A stretch of DNA of 64,000 bases from Bacteroides thetaiotaomicron VPI-5482 (GTDB taxonomy: Bacteria > Bacteroidota > Bacteroidia > Bacteroidales > Bacteroidaceae): contig NC_004663.1 of NCBI RefSeq assembly GCF_000011065.1, forward strand, positions 2,914,001-2,978,000. Direction: 5' to 3'. Shown piece after piece: positions 24,174 through 33,470 of this stretch. How positions within the stretch are numbered: position 1 is the stretch's first letter; every line of letters starts with the position of its first letter. The translations under genes and the position numbers were made by a program. The notes below the pieces were generated by a model that saw nothing but the letters and a program-made list of their open reading frames with translations, was not told the origin of the DNA and did no database searches.

Positions 24174-24841
24174 ATAACCATTAAACAAATCACATTCGAA
24201 TCTTAAAGACCTACTAGCGATTCTGGTTTTAGAAACTCTGCTCAAGGCAGAAAGCGTACACACCTATACAATAGAACACTGCATAATAGCAGCATTAGCT
24301 GGTCACATACCGCCAAACAGATAGTTTAGAACTAAAGGTATGCGAATGGTGTGAGTCCGAATACCGCTTTATATCAGACATTTTGAAAAGCCGGACATTT
24401 TTCCTTGGGAATATTCAGATGTCTGCAAAATCTTCTGATATTTATAATATCATTATCACTATAATAACTAAAATTCCAAATCTGATCATCCACATTTCTT
24501 ACATTTTCAACTTTTTCAATAAGATTCGAGCATTTCAGTTCTACGCTGCAGGCAATAATCTTCCATCCCACTGACCAAATCTTTCGTTGAAAAGCCAAAT
24601 GGGCACATTGCATCAAACAATCACACAAAGATAACTAACCACTTTCACACCGTTAAACCTATTGCTATGCAGCTATGAATAAAATAAAACTTTGTCAGCA
24701 AATCATATTTTCATCTATCATTCAACTGCTCAGCCTGTTACAACGCATCTTCTTATTCTTTTAATGCAAACAGACACATAGTCTGCTGATTTGAAATTGT
24801 TATTCTATAAAAAAATTTACGTCTTTATGCTAGCTCACACA
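24174..24841. other. Intergenic stretch without recognisable genes
   Basis: AT-rich sequence. Only short weak frames exist: a minus-strand frame at 24374-24628 and an unstarted plus-strand stretch near 24175-24324 reading NLKDLLAILVLETLLKAE. Neither has a promoter or a recognisable family. It may be decayed coding DNA. Confidence 0.4.
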
Positions 24842-24916
24842 ATGTGCAACAGCTAATTCATATTATGTGCAGCAGCTATTGCACATTATGTGAATTATTT
24901 GTCGCACCATATGTGC
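24842..24916. repeat. Phased 23-bp micro-array (a)
   Basis: ATGTG recurs at 24842, 24865, 24888 and 24911, exactly 23 bases apart. The first two units share ATGTGCARCAGCTA. An inverted repeat lies within (about 24856-24872 against 24877-24893), giving a hairpin. The units abut, so it is not a CRISPR array. It shares its layout, not its sequence, with the arrays at 26.8, 48.3, 53.9 and 58.4 kb. Confidence 0.6.
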
Positions 24917-25342
24917 CAATCAATATCATAGATAGAAAAGCATGATTGCTACATTCAAATATACAGAGAGAAAACATAATATCAAAAAAAGAAGATGCAT
25001 TGTATTCATTTGTGTAATAGAGTATTATGAAAAAAAGTGACTATGATGAAGTTTTGTTTGCAATTACTATTCATACTTTAAATCGATTCAATATCATTTT
25101 TGAAGTAGTCTTTTCCTTCTCAACAAAACTCCCTGATTCACATCTTTTACTTATCAACTTATTTTTCTGTCATGTTCATAAATCTACATATAGGAAAACT
25201 CTTGAAAGCTTTTTTCTTTTTTATTTATTTATAGCATGTTCTTGCCTTTTCAATATTCCCTAAGAGCAAATATATTGCAGTGTTAACCTCTGCATTATTT
25301 TTTGTCTGCTCAAAGCATCAAGTTCTGCTAATCCATCCATGT

Positions 25343-25441
25343 TTAAGATTCTTTATCCACTTCATTTATAAAAGGAGATAAATAATCAGTCTTGGAGATA
25401 TATCCGGTAACAGCTGATGTAACCAATTTTTCAATATCCAT
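25343..25441 (-). pseudogene. N-terminal stump of a DUF4365-like protein
   Basis: A 32-codon frame reading MDIEKLVTSAVTGYISKTD, then YLSPFINEVDKES and a stop. I recognise this as the usual opening of DUF4365 proteins (pattern D.LVTSAVT.YISKTDYL.P.I.dgDKEPSWDG). The family expects SWDG next, but a stop comes instead. A further minus-strand stretch at 25260-25340 (MDGLAELDALSRQKIMQRL) may be another decayed piece. DUF4365 proteins are several hundred residues long and often nuclease-like or defence-linked. The family call rests on memory of the pattern. Confidence 0.45.
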
Positions 25442-25675
25442 CTGTTATCTACTTTTATTAATCAAATTCACCTATCAAATTTCAAGTGTCATTATCACCA
25501 AAGTTCACAATTATCAGATCCTTATTCACAGATTACAGCATCTATTGTTCTAGGCTAAGCTATATCATTACATAAGACAACAAAGATATAAATTTCAAAG
25601 TTCACTAGTCTAATAACATAGTCAATCATTATACAAGATAGCAATTTAAGATAACGGTTGAAATTATATCCTCCC

Positions 25676-25683
25676 TATATTTG
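25676..25683 (+). promoter_or_regulatory. -7 box fixing the start of the Nei-like gene
   Basis: TATATTTG lies inside the longest frame (from 25658) and 26 bases before the ATG at 25709, so the later ATG is the start. Confidence 0.6.
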
Positions 25684-25708
25684 CAGCATATACTTTAAAC
25701 CACATATC

Positions 25709-26530
25709 ATGAAAGAATTACCGGAAAATCAGACATTAAGCAAACAAATAAATGAGACTCTAAAAGATAGAGTCATCACAGAGGTATTCAATGCGACAAA
25801 ATTCCACAAGAATACGTTCTATTTTGGTGATCCCCTTACATATAGCGAACTACTCATTGGAAGGAGAATCAATTCATCAATGAGCTTCGGAATGTATGTC
25901 GATATTATTTTAGATAAAGAAACTAAGATTAGTTTCGGAGATGGGACAAATCTGAAATATGGCACCATTTCAAATAAAATGCCAAACAATTACCAGCTAT
26001 TACTCGCACTTGACAACAATACTTATCTGACATTTACGGTAGGGATGTTTGGCGTAATAGCAGCATATACTGGAATATATAATGATATATATTACAAGAA
26101 AAACTTAGATAACTTATCACCACTAAGCGATGATTTCAACGAACAATATTTTGAAAAGCTATGTGTTGGGGTGAAGCCAAAATCATCTGTAAAAGTATTA
26201 TTGGCAACAGAACAACGTATTCCTGGCTTAGGAAACGGAGTTTTGCAGGATATACTATTCAATGCCAAAATTAATCCTAAAAGAGAAATAAATTCATTGA
26301 CAGATATAGACAAATCGGCTTTATTGCAATCGATTAAAATGACTCTAAAAAACATGATTCTACAAGGAGGCAGAGATACAGAAATGGATATATTCGGCAA
26401 TCATGGAAATTATAAAACCATTTTATCCAAAAATACACTGAGTAAGCCATGTCCCCAATGCGGTAATCCGATTATAAAAGAGACATCAAGTGGTGGAGTT
26501 GTCTATTACTGTCCTTACTGTCAGAAATAA
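25709..26530 (+). CDS. Fpg/Nei-family DNA glycosylase-like protein without the N-terminal proline
   Basis: A 273-residue member of the formamidopyrimidine-DNA glycosylase/endonuclease VIII family. It begins MKELPENQTL, so the catalytic Pro2 of classic enzymes (MPELPE) is replaced by Lys, while Glu3 is kept. The helix-two-turn-helix region is intact (EQRIPGLGNGVLQDILFNAK near residue 170), and the C-terminal zinc finger has CPQCG and YYCPYCQK. Fpg and Nei excise oxidised bases using the N-terminal proline as nucleophile, so this protein either uses another amine, is catalytically different, or only binds lesions. Similar proline-less forms are, as I recall, found in Bacteroides. The start is set by a promoter box at 25676-25683. 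Confidence 0.8.
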   Translation: MKELPENQTLSKQINETLKDRVITEVFNATKFHKNTFYFGDPLTYSELLIGRRINSSMSFGMYVDIILDKETKISFGDGTNLKYGTISNKMPNNYQLLLALDNNTYLTFTVGMFGVIAAYTGIYNDIYYKKNLDNLSPLSDDFNEQYFEKLCVGVKPKSSVKVLLATEQRIPGLGNGVLQDILFNAKINPKREINSLTDIDKSALLQSIKMTLKNMILQGGRDTEMDIFGNHGNYKTILSKNTLSKPCPQCGNPIIKETSSGGVVYYCPYCQK

Positions 26531-26783
26531 TATTAAGATACGTTGAGTCTGTTTTTTTAAGCAAACGAATATTACAAGCCATTTTTTCGTTTTATCATCA
26601 ACCACTTGCATGGCATATTGCTTGGATCATTTATGTACTCTAATGAGATAAATTATTTAGTTCATGCAGTAGAGTGATTGAGTTACTTACTCTATTGATG
26701 TTTCTTGAATCTACTTTCGAGTTACTGCAATCATTACAGACGAACACAATAAACATTTTCTCTATAAAAAATAATATCCGCGG

Positions 26784-26899
26784 GTGCATAAATTAATTCG
26801 TCCGCCTATAGGCAACTTTGCGTCCGACTATAGGCAAACGTAACGTCGGCTATAGGCAAACTTGCGTCCGGCTATAGTCGGACGAATTAATTTATGTAC
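26784..26899. repeat. Phased 21-23-bp micro-array (b) inside a 28-bp inverted repeat
   Basis: Four abutting units begin at 26799, 26821, 26844 and 26865 with CGTCCG or CGTCGG, each containing CTATAG and (in the first three) GGCAA. They are enclosed by inverted arms 26784-26811 and 26872-26899 (the left arm contains ATAAATTAATTCGTCCG). The whole can fold as one long hairpin. It has no reading frame and no spacers. It lies in the gap between the Nei-like gene and the XRE genes; the rest of 26531-27143 shows nothing recognisable. Confidence 0.75.
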
Positions 26900-27143
26900 T
26901 GAAAGAGATTATTTATTGCACAAGCCGGAGCTAAATTTAGTATAGGAATTCTTTATCCAATAAACGACTTTTAGATTTATATGATTTGAATTCATATTTG
27001 GACGATTTAGTTCTTTTGCGTATCGGTTAGCCCATTATTGAATCATTCAACCCATTTTAAATGATAGGCAAGAAGCAATAATTCAATTGCTGACTTCTAT
27101 CAATTATTTGATTAGAACACATTTATAGGATATCTATCAATTT

Positions 27144-27193
27144 AAAGCTCCATTTAGTTATTCTTCAATGTCCGAACAACTAAATGGAGCTTT
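27144..27193. terminator. Bidirectional terminator
   Basis: Arms AAAGCTCCATTTAGTT (27144-27159) and AACTAAATGGAGCTTT (27178-27193) are perfect complements over 16 bp, with A and T runs at the edges. It lies downstream of the XRE genes on the minus strand. Confidence 0.75.
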
Positions 27194-27241
27194 ATCATAT
27201 ATTTCTAAGAATCCTAAATAAGGAAAAGGATAAACCTATTA

Positions 27242-27652
27242 TTATTTAGCACTTTCCTCTTTTCCCTTATCATATTTATCTCTTTCGATTTTAAGTAACT
27301 CCTCAAATAGTTTCACAGCTTGGTCCATTGAAAAATGATTGAGATTTTCCACATGAGTAATAGGCCCTATATTAGATGCGCTTACATGGCAGTTCTCATA
27401 GAAATTGCTTGTATAGTATAATACAGTTTCTTCTGTAAATTTCTTTAAGCCTTCTTCTGTAACCCCCAATGCAGTAGCCACTTGTTTTAACTTCTCATCA
27501 TCTATCTTTTCCGCTTGTTCCATTTTGGAAATAGCCTGTTTTGTCACCCCTAGCAACTCCCCCAAATCCGTTTGAGTCATACCACGAAGACGGCGTATTC
27601 TTTCTATTTTACGCCCCAAATGTGAACTGTTTGTATAAGTTTCTGTTTCCAT
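27242..27652 (-). CDS. XRE-family HTH regulator, second of a tandem pair
   Basis: A 136-residue protein with a Cro/C1-type helix-turn-helix at residues 12-70 (LGRKIERIRRLRGMTQTDLG, then LGVTKQAISKMEQ). The C-terminal 35 residues (AVKLFEELLKIERDKYDKGK) look like a short coiled coil that could mediate dimerisation. It is a paralog of the gene 43 bases upstream, with the same layout. The two are likely cotranscribed. Their targets are unknown; the SusC operon diverging at 28417 is one candidate by position. A 16-bp terminator follows. Confidence 0.8.
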   Translation of the reverse strand: METETYTNSSHLGRKIERIRRLRGMTQTDLGELLGVTKQAISKMEQAEKIDDEKLKQVATALGVTEEGLKKFTEETVLYYTSNFYENCHVSASNIGPITHVENLNHFSMDQAVKLFEELLKIERDKYDKGKEESAK

Positions 27653-27695
27653 AATATTTATTTCTTAGTTAAATTAGTTAATCAACTAATAATAA

Positions 27696-28085
27696 TCACC
27701 TTTTCTTTAATAATTCAATTTTCTCTCTCTCACTTTGCAGCAGACGTTCATACAATTCCACGATTTTATCCAATGGATTGAACTGCTGGGCTATTGATGT
27801 AGCTCCTTGTTCAAAGGTGTTATCTCTAATGTTATTGATATTATATATTGCCTTCTCAACATCAAAATCCTTAATCACCTCAGCAGATATCCCCAATACA
27901 GAAGCTATTTGATTTAGAAGCCCTTCTTCGATTTCCTCCTGTTTTTCAATCTTTGAAATGACCTGTTGATTTACACCAAGATCAGCCGCTAAAGCCTCCT
28001 GCTTCATACCAAAATAAACACGGATCTTTTGCAGGTTATGTCCGACGTGCCTCCTGTTTGCTTTATTTTTTACTTCGACATCCAT
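27696..28085 (-). CDS. XRE-family HTH regulator, first of a tandem pair
   Basis: About 129 residues from the ATG at 28085 (MDVEVKNKANRRHV). The longer frame from 28118 is excluded because a -7 box at 28116-28123 overlaps it. The HTH is at about residues 13-70 (NLQKIRVYFGMKQEALAADL, then GVNQQVISKIEKQ). The C-terminus (KIVELYERLLQSEREKIELL) is a coiled-coil-like tail, shared in design with its downstream paralog. Heterodimer formation or mutual regulation of the pair is possible but inferred. Confidence 0.8.
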   Translation of the reverse strand: MDVEVKNKANRRHVGHNLQKIRVYFGMKQEALAADLGVNQQVISKIEKQEEIEEGLLNQIASVLGISAEVIKDFDVEKAIYNINNIRDNTFEQGATSIAQQFNPLDKIVELYERLLQSEREKIELLKKR

Positions 28086-28115
28086 ATTATTGTTCTTTAT
28101 GTGATTACATTGAGA

Positions 28116-28123
28116 CAAAGATA
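28116..28123 (-). promoter_or_regulatory. -7 box of the XRE pair
   Basis: On the minus strand TATCTTTG, a full consensus match, about 30 bases before the ATG at 28085. It overlaps the upstream ATG at 28118 and so rules that start out. Confidence 0.6.
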
Positions 28124-28416
28124 GTAAAAATCAACCCATTCCGATTCAAAGTCAACTTTATTTTTTTTCAATCCACAACGCTCTATGCCTATTTTTGTCC
28201 AATCAGTCTAAATAAACTGATATTGATAGTGGCGCCACATCAAATACATACACTCAGAGATTGACCGTCAATTCACGGTACAATCGCAGTTTTAACCAAT
28301 AAAATCTAATAGCCTATGGAGTAAATCAAATCGGTATAATCGGAACATAGATTTAAATCATTCAGAGATTTAACTATTCAAAAACCAATTAGTGAACATA
28401 CAATTAAACAAAAAAC

Positions 28417-31400
28417 ATGAAATCATTTTCTGATAAAACAAACATAGGGACATACGTTACCCTAAAGACAGTTTATATGATAAGGTTCTACCTGCTACTC
28501 CTTTTAACAGGGGGAATATTGGTAATCGGAGCCACACAAGTCTACGCCCAACAGAGCAGAACCATCTCCAGCGTAGTGAAAAACTCTCAGGGAGAGACGA
28601 TAATCGGAGCTAATATTGTAGAAAAAGGCACAAACAACGGAACCATTACAAATGTAGACGGACTCTTCACACTGCGTGTGTCGCCCAACGCAGTACTCAA
28701 AGTATCTTATATGGGATACATAGAACAGGAAGTCAGCACACGTAATAAAAGCAAACTGGAAATCACAATGGTGGAAGATGCCCGACTGATTGACGAAGTG
28801 GTAGTAGTAGGATACGGCTCCGTCAAAAAGCGGGATCTGACAGGAGCGGTAACCTCTGTCAAAAGTGCCGAGGTACTGGCTGCTCCTACCAGTAATGTGA
28901 TGGAAGCCCTTCAAGGAAAGATACCCGGCATGGACATCACCAAAACATCGGGACAGGTAGGCGGTGAAGTCAGCATCCTGCTGCGTGGTTCGCGTTCCAT
29001 ATATGGCAATAACGAGCCACTGTTTATTATCGACGGAATCCCCGGAAGCTATAGTCAGGTCAACCCTTCCGACATTGAAAGTGTCGATGTTCTGAAGGAT
29101 GCTTCATCCACCGCCATTTACGGTTCGGCAGGAGCAAATGGTGTTGTGATTATCACCACCAAAAGAGGAAAAGAAGGCAAAGCCACAATCAACTTTGACG
29201 CGTATTACGGCTTCAGCGGATCGCCCAACTACAAACACGGAATGACTCAGGATGAATGGGTGACTTACCAGAAAGAGGCATACCGATATAAGAACGGTGA
29301 TTTCCCTTCCGATATGTCTGCCCTACTGGGCAAGCAGGCTTTTACAGATGCGTATAATGCCGGAAAATGGATTGACTGGGTAGACGAAGTTTCCGGCAAT
29401 ACAGCTACCACACAAAAGTACAGCCTTTCGGTAAGCAGCGGAACGGAAAAGACAAGGATATTCGCTTCGACCTCCTACAACCGGGAAGAAGGCCTGCTCA
29501 GCAATGAAAATCTGAACCGGTACTCTTTGCGGCTCAACATCGACCAGCAACTCTTTTCGTGGGCGAAAGTCGGTTTCACCTCCAATCTGGTGTACCGTGA
29601 TTTGAATTCCGGCGTGAAAAACACGTTTACCCGCTCCCTCTCCGCTTTCCCGTTGGGGGATGCCTATGATGAGGAAGGCAAGATCAATCACGAATATATC
29701 ACAGGGCAGTATTCGCCGATGGGAGATTTCATAGAGAATCAATATGCGAACAACACCCGTTCCACTTACCTGAATATGAGCGGGTATGTCGAGCTGACTC
29801 CTCTCAAAGATTTCACATTCACCAGCCGGATCAACGGGACATTGAACCATTCCCGACGAGGACAATACTGGGGAAACCAATGCAACGCCAACCGTCCGAG
29901 TTATGCAGGTTCGCCTCACGCTTCCATCACCAATGACAACGCATGGAATTACACGTGGGAAAACATTCTGGCATACAGCACAACCCTTGCCAAAGCGCAT
30001 ACGGTAGGAGGTTCTTTAATCACTTCGTGGAACAAGAACCAGTCGGAAAGCAACATGGCTGCCGCAAGCGGACAAATGGTAGACCAATGGTCGTTCTGGC
30101 GGTTGACTTCGGGTTCCTCCCCACATGTGGAATCGGACTTCGCACAGACACAGAAAATGTCTTTTGCTTTCCGCCTCAACTATTCATACAAGAGCAAGTA
30201 CTTATTCAACTTCTCCACCCGTTGGGACGGTGTCTCACAATTCTCCGCCGGACACAAATGGGATGCTTTCCCGGCAGGCGCCATAGCCTGGAGAATTTCC
30301 GACGAGGCTTTTATGGAAAAGACACGAAGCTGGCTGGACAACCTGAAACTGAGAGTCAGCTACGGCATCACAGGCAACTCTGGCGGAACAGACGCTTACA
30401 GCACCACTACACAAGCCTACGTATATTCTGCCAGCGGAGTCTCCGTCAATGGAAAAATCGTTCCTTTCACACAATACTCGGAGACTTACGGCAGTGCCGA
30501 CCTCGGTTGGGAAAAATCGTACAACTGGAACATCGGTCTGGACTTCGGCATACTGAACAGCCGCATCGACGGTTCCATTGAATGGTTCAGAACAACCACC
30601 AAAGGATTATTATTCAAGCGTATATTGCCCATCACCAGCGGACTGACCGGATGGGGTTCTCCTCTGTCTATCTGGCAGAATATCGCCCAAACCAGCAATC
30701 AGGGCGTGGAAGTGATATTGAACTCCCACAATATACAGCACAAGGACTTTACATGGAACACGACCTTGTCCGCTACCTGGAGTAAGGAGAAGATAGACAA
30801 GCTGCCCGACGGTGACCTGATCTCCGAGAACCTGTTTACCGGCGAACCGATTCACGCCATTTACGGCTATAAATATGCAGGTATCTGGGGAAGTGACACT
30901 CCGAAGGAGACGCTGGATGCATATGGCGTAAATCCGGGATTTATCAAGATAGAGACAGTGGATAAAAACGGAGACGGCGGAGTACATAAATACAGCACCG
31001 ACGACAGACAAATTCTGGGACATACGAATCCGGATTGGATCATCGGACTGAACAACTCCTTCACCTACAAGAACTTCGATTTATCCGTCTTTGCAATGGC
31101 ACGCTACGGGCAGACAATCAACAGTGACCTGCTCGGCTACTATACCGCAGAGCAAAGTGTGACCAAGAATCAGCTGGCAGGCGTGGATTACTGGACAGAG
31201 GACAATCAGGGCGCATACTTCCCGCGTCCCGGAACGGGAGACGAACAAAAAACGGTATATCCTTCGCTGAGAGTACACGACGGCTCCTTCATCAAGATCA
31301 AGAATATCACTTTGGGATATACCCTCCCCGCCAACATTTCCCGCAAGGTATTGATGGAGAAATGCCGCATCTACGCTACGGCCTACAATCCGTTCATCTT

Positions 31401-31503
31401 TGTGAAAGACAAGCAACTGAAGGACACAGACCCCGAAACGAACGGTTCGGACGCGTTTCCCACCTATCGGCAATTTGTATTTGGAGTTAATCTCACATTC
31501 TAA
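28417..31503 (+). CDS. SusC/RagA-family TonB-linked outer membrane transporter, pair 1
   Basis: A 1028-residue outer membrane protein. It has an N-terminal hydrophobic signal (IRFYLLLLLTGGILVIGATQ, cleavage likely after YAQ near residue 45; a start at MIRFYL is also possible). A carboxypeptidase-regulatory-like domain spans about 48-118, the TonB-interacting DEVVVVGYG starts at residue 126, and a plug domain (about 140-250) contains VMEALQGKIPGMDI and SDIESVDVLKDASSTAIYGS. A TonB-dependent 22-strand barrel ends at VNLTF. It imports a large substrate with its SusD partner, which starts 12 bases downstream. No adjacent glycosidase or sensor gene reveals the substrate. I see no consensus promoter in the 300 bases upstream. 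Confidence 0.92.
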   Translation: MKSFSDKTNIGTYVTLKTVYMIRFYLLLLLTGGILVIGATQVYAQQSRTISSVVKNSQGETIIGANIVEKGTNNGTITNVDGLFTLRVSPNAVLKVSYMGYIEQEVSTRNKSKLEITMVEDARLIDEVVVVGYGSVKKRDLTGAVTSVKSAEVLAAPTSNVMEALQGKIPGMDITKTSGQVGGEVSILLRGSRSIYGNNEPLFIIDGIPGSYSQVNPSDIESVDVLKDASSTAIYGSAGANGVVIITTKRGKEGKATINFDAYYGFSGSPNYKHGMTQDEWVTYQKEAYRYKNGDFPSDMSALLGKQAFTDAYNAGKWIDWVDEVSGNTATTQKYSLSVSSGTEKTRIFASTSYNREEGLLSNENLNRYSLRLNIDQQLFSWAKVGFTSNLVYRDLNSGVKNTFTRSLSAFPLGDAYDEEGKINHEYITGQYSPMGDFIENQYANNTRSTYLNMSGYVELTPLKDFTFTSRINGTLNHSRRGQYWGNQCNANRPSYAGSPHASITNDNAWNYTWENILAYSTTLAKAHTVGGSLITSWNKNQSESNMAAASGQMVDQWSFWRLTSGSSPHVESDFAQTQKMSFAFRLNYSYKSKYLFNFSTRWDGVSQFSAGHKWDAFPAGAIAWRISDEAFMEKTRSWLDNLKLRVSYGITGNSGGTDAYSTTTQAYVYSASGVSVNGKIVPFTQYSETYGSADLGWEKSYNWNIGLDFGILNSRIDGSIEWFRTTTKGLLFKRILPITSGLTGWGSPLSIWQNIAQTSNQGVEVILNSHNIQHKDFTWNTTLSATWSKEKIDKLPDGDLISENLFTGEPIHAIYGYKYAGIWGSDTPKETLDAYGVNPGFIKIETVDKNGDGGVHKYSTDDRQILGHTNPDWIIGLNNSFTYKNFDLSVFAMARYGQTINSDLLGYYTAEQSVTKNQLAGVDYWTEDNQGAYFPRPGTGDEQKTVYPSLRVHDGSFIKIKNITLGYTLPANISRKVLMEKCRIYATAYNPFIFVKDKQLKDTDPETNGSDAFPTYRQFVFGVNLTF

Positions 31504-31515
31504 TTAAAGAAGAAA

Positions 31516-33354
31516 ATGACAATGAAAAGTATACATTTAAAAACAGTTTTTTGCTCTGTCCTGCTGTCTGCACTATTCCTGCATTCCTGCTCGCTGGAAG
31601 AGTACAACCCGGGCGCATTTACCAATGAAACATTGGCTACCTCGACCGAGGGATACGAAACACTGATCAACCAGTGCTACTTCGCAATGGAAAGGTTTTA
31701 CTACGGTGCCGCAGACTGGATGTCGCTGACCGAAGGGGATACGGACCTCTGGACGTACAAGGCTAACCAATCGACAAGCTACACCGAATGGTTCTGGTTT
31801 TTCGCCGGAACATCGCCCAACACGACCTACATCAATAACTGGTGGAACGGGACATACGACGGAATAGGTTCCTGCAACGAAGCCATCGCCTTAGGCGACA
31901 AGCCTCCCTACGCCACAGAAGAGGAACGGAATGCGAAAGTTGCCGAAGCCCGCTTCATGAGAGCTGTCTATTACTTCAACGCAGTGGAACAATTCGGAGG
32001 GGTAACCATGCTTACGGAACCGGAAACCAGCCTTAACTACTCTCCTGTCCGCACCGACCCGATGACTATCTACAAAGAAGTCATCCTGCCCGACCTGAGA
32101 TTCGCATCCGAATGGCTGTCAATCGGGAATCATGCCACGACTACCACTCCGACCAAGAAAGCCGCTCTCGGCTTTTTGGCAAAAGCCTGTCTGCAAACCT
32201 ACGAGTATGGAAGCACGGAATACCTGCAGGAAGCTCTCGACGCAGCTTTACAGCTGATCTCCGACTGCGAATCGGGTGGCGGGAAATACAACACTTATAT
32301 GTATCCTACATACAGTGAAGTATTCGAAGAAAGCAATAACTGGGAAAACAAGGAAGCGCTCTGGAAACATCGCTGGTATGCAGGCACGGACGGACACGGT
32401 TCGAGCAACGGTAACTACAAGCTAAACCGCAATGACGAGTATTTCCTGTGTGACATCAATAAGTTCGGTGCCCGTGAAGACAATCAGGAAACACGACTGA
32501 CATGGGAAGGCTCCATCAGCGGCATCTTCATGCCTACGCAACACTTGCTGAATCTGTATGTACAGAATGACGGCACGTTAGACCCCAGATTCCACCAGTC
32601 ATTCACTACCCAATGGAAGGCCAATAAAAGTTATACTTGGGACGAAAGTGCCGTACACATGTACGATAAAGACGAAACAGTCATCGGCAAAGCTCTGAAG
32701 AAAGGTGATCCGGCCATTAAATTTATCATGCCGCAGGATGCGGATTATTCTACGGAAAAACAGAATGAGCACAAGACCGACTATTTGTTGATTGATTACA
32801 ATCATGTCTACAGTGATGAAAACAACAATGTGAACATGAACTACTCGTATACAAATGTAACAGGGAATTACAAGAACGACGGTACCAGCGAGAATCTGTT
32901 CCGTTACTATTATCCGTCACTAAACAAGCACAACAGCAGTAACTATTACGTTGCAAACGCCTCCAAACAAAGAAACGGAAACTTAAACGCTACGTTTATC
33001 ATGCGTATGGCGGAAGTCTATCTGATTGCCGCAGAGGCTGACATTTATCTGAACGGAGGAACGAATGCCGCCAAATACCTGAATAAGGTTCGCGGGCGTG
33101 CCGGAGCAAATCCGTTAACGGGCGGCATGACGGTTCGTAACGTATTAGACGAAAGAGGACGCGAACTATGCGGTGAATATTGCCGTTTCTACGATTTGAA
33201 ACGGACAGGGATGTTCAAGAGTTCCGATTATCTGAAAGATACTCACCCGGATCTCGCACGGTTCTTTAATCCGAATTATGCTTTACGTCCCATTTCTACG
33301 ACCTTTACCGCTACCATTATCAACGGCAGTGAGTATCAGAATCCGGGATATTAA
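31516..33354 (+). CDS. SusD/RagB-family surface lipoprotein, pair 1
   Basis: A 612-residue SusD-like substrate-binding lipoprotein, anchored on the cell surface. The lipobox LHSC puts the lipidated cysteine at residue 25 (the ATG at 31522 is an alternative start). The N-terminal TPR-like region (AKVAEARFMRAVYYFNAVEQ near residue 137) and the C-terminal SusD domain (MRMAEVYLIAAEADIYLNGG near 496) are typical. It caps the SusC barrel and captures substrate. The length is at the upper end of the family. It is cotranscribed with the SusC at 28417 by spacing. Confidence 0.92.
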   Translation: MTMKSIHLKTVFCSVLLSALFLHSCSLEEYNPGAFTNETLATSTEGYETLINQCYFAMERFYYGAADWMSLTEGDTDLWTYKANQSTSYTEWFWFFAGTSPNTTYINNWWNGTYDGIGSCNEAIALGDKPPYATEEERNAKVAEARFMRAVYYFNAVEQFGGVTMLTEPETSLNYSPVRTDPMTIYKEVILPDLRFASEWLSIGNHATTTTPTKKAALGFLAKACLQTYEYGSTEYLQEALDAALQLISDCESGGGKYNTYMYPTYSEVFEESNNWENKEALWKHRWYAGTDGHGSSNGNYKLNRNDEYFLCDINKFGAREDNQETRLTWEGSISGIFMPTQHLLNLYVQNDGTLDPRFHQSFTTQWKANKSYTWDESAVHMYDKDETVIGKALKKGDPAIKFIMPQDADYSTEKQNEHKTDYLLIDYNHVYSDENNNVNMNYSYTNVTGNYKNDGTSENLFRYYYPSLNKHNSSNYYVANASKQRNGNLNATFIMRMAEVYLIAAEADIYLNGGTNAAKYLNKVRGRAGANPLTGGMTVRNVLDERGRELCGEYCRFYDLKRTGMFKSSDYLKDTHPDLARFFNPNYALRPISTTFTATIINGSEYQNPGY

Positions 33355-33371
33355 ATTGTAAGACCTATATA

Positions 33372-33433
33372 CCCAATCATTATCGGTACGATAATCCATA
33401 TAGCCACGCTATTTATCGTACCAATGATTGGGG
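33372..33433. terminator. Hairpin terminator between the SusCD pairs
   Basis: Arms starting CCCAATCATT at 33372 and ending AATGATTGGG near 33433 pair over about 20 bases around an AT-rich loop. The T run is modest. It separates the two pairs into distinct transcripts or tunes expression of the second. Confidence 0.55.
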
Positions 33434-33440
33434 ATATTTT

Positions 33441-33470
33441 CCACACCTTTCCACATTTTTCCACACCTCC
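33441..33470. repeat. Three 10-bp tandem units
   Basis: CCACACCTTT, CCACATTTTT and CCACACCTCC follow each other with a strict 10-base period just after the terminator and upstream of the second SusC. It may be a protein-binding site phased with the DNA helix, or chance. Confidence 0.35.

Noticed and set aside
24180..24260. Possible tRNA because of TTCGAATC
   Set aside because: No paired T stem, acceptor stem or anticodon arm can be formed around it.
24374..24628. 84-codon minus-strand frame
   Set aside because: No promoter, no recognised family and biased cysteine-rich composition; listed only as part of the empty gap.
25027..25263. 78-codon plus-strand frame
   Set aside because: Low-complexity hydrophobic composition, no promoter box and no family; overlaps decayed minus-strand pieces.
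26784..26899. Possible CRISPR array
   Set aside because: The units abut without unique spacers, vary in sequence, are only four, and no cas gene is in the window.
29323..30581. Long frames antisense to and overlapping the first SusC gene
   Set aside because: The SusC frame is unambiguous; these are by-products of its codon usage.
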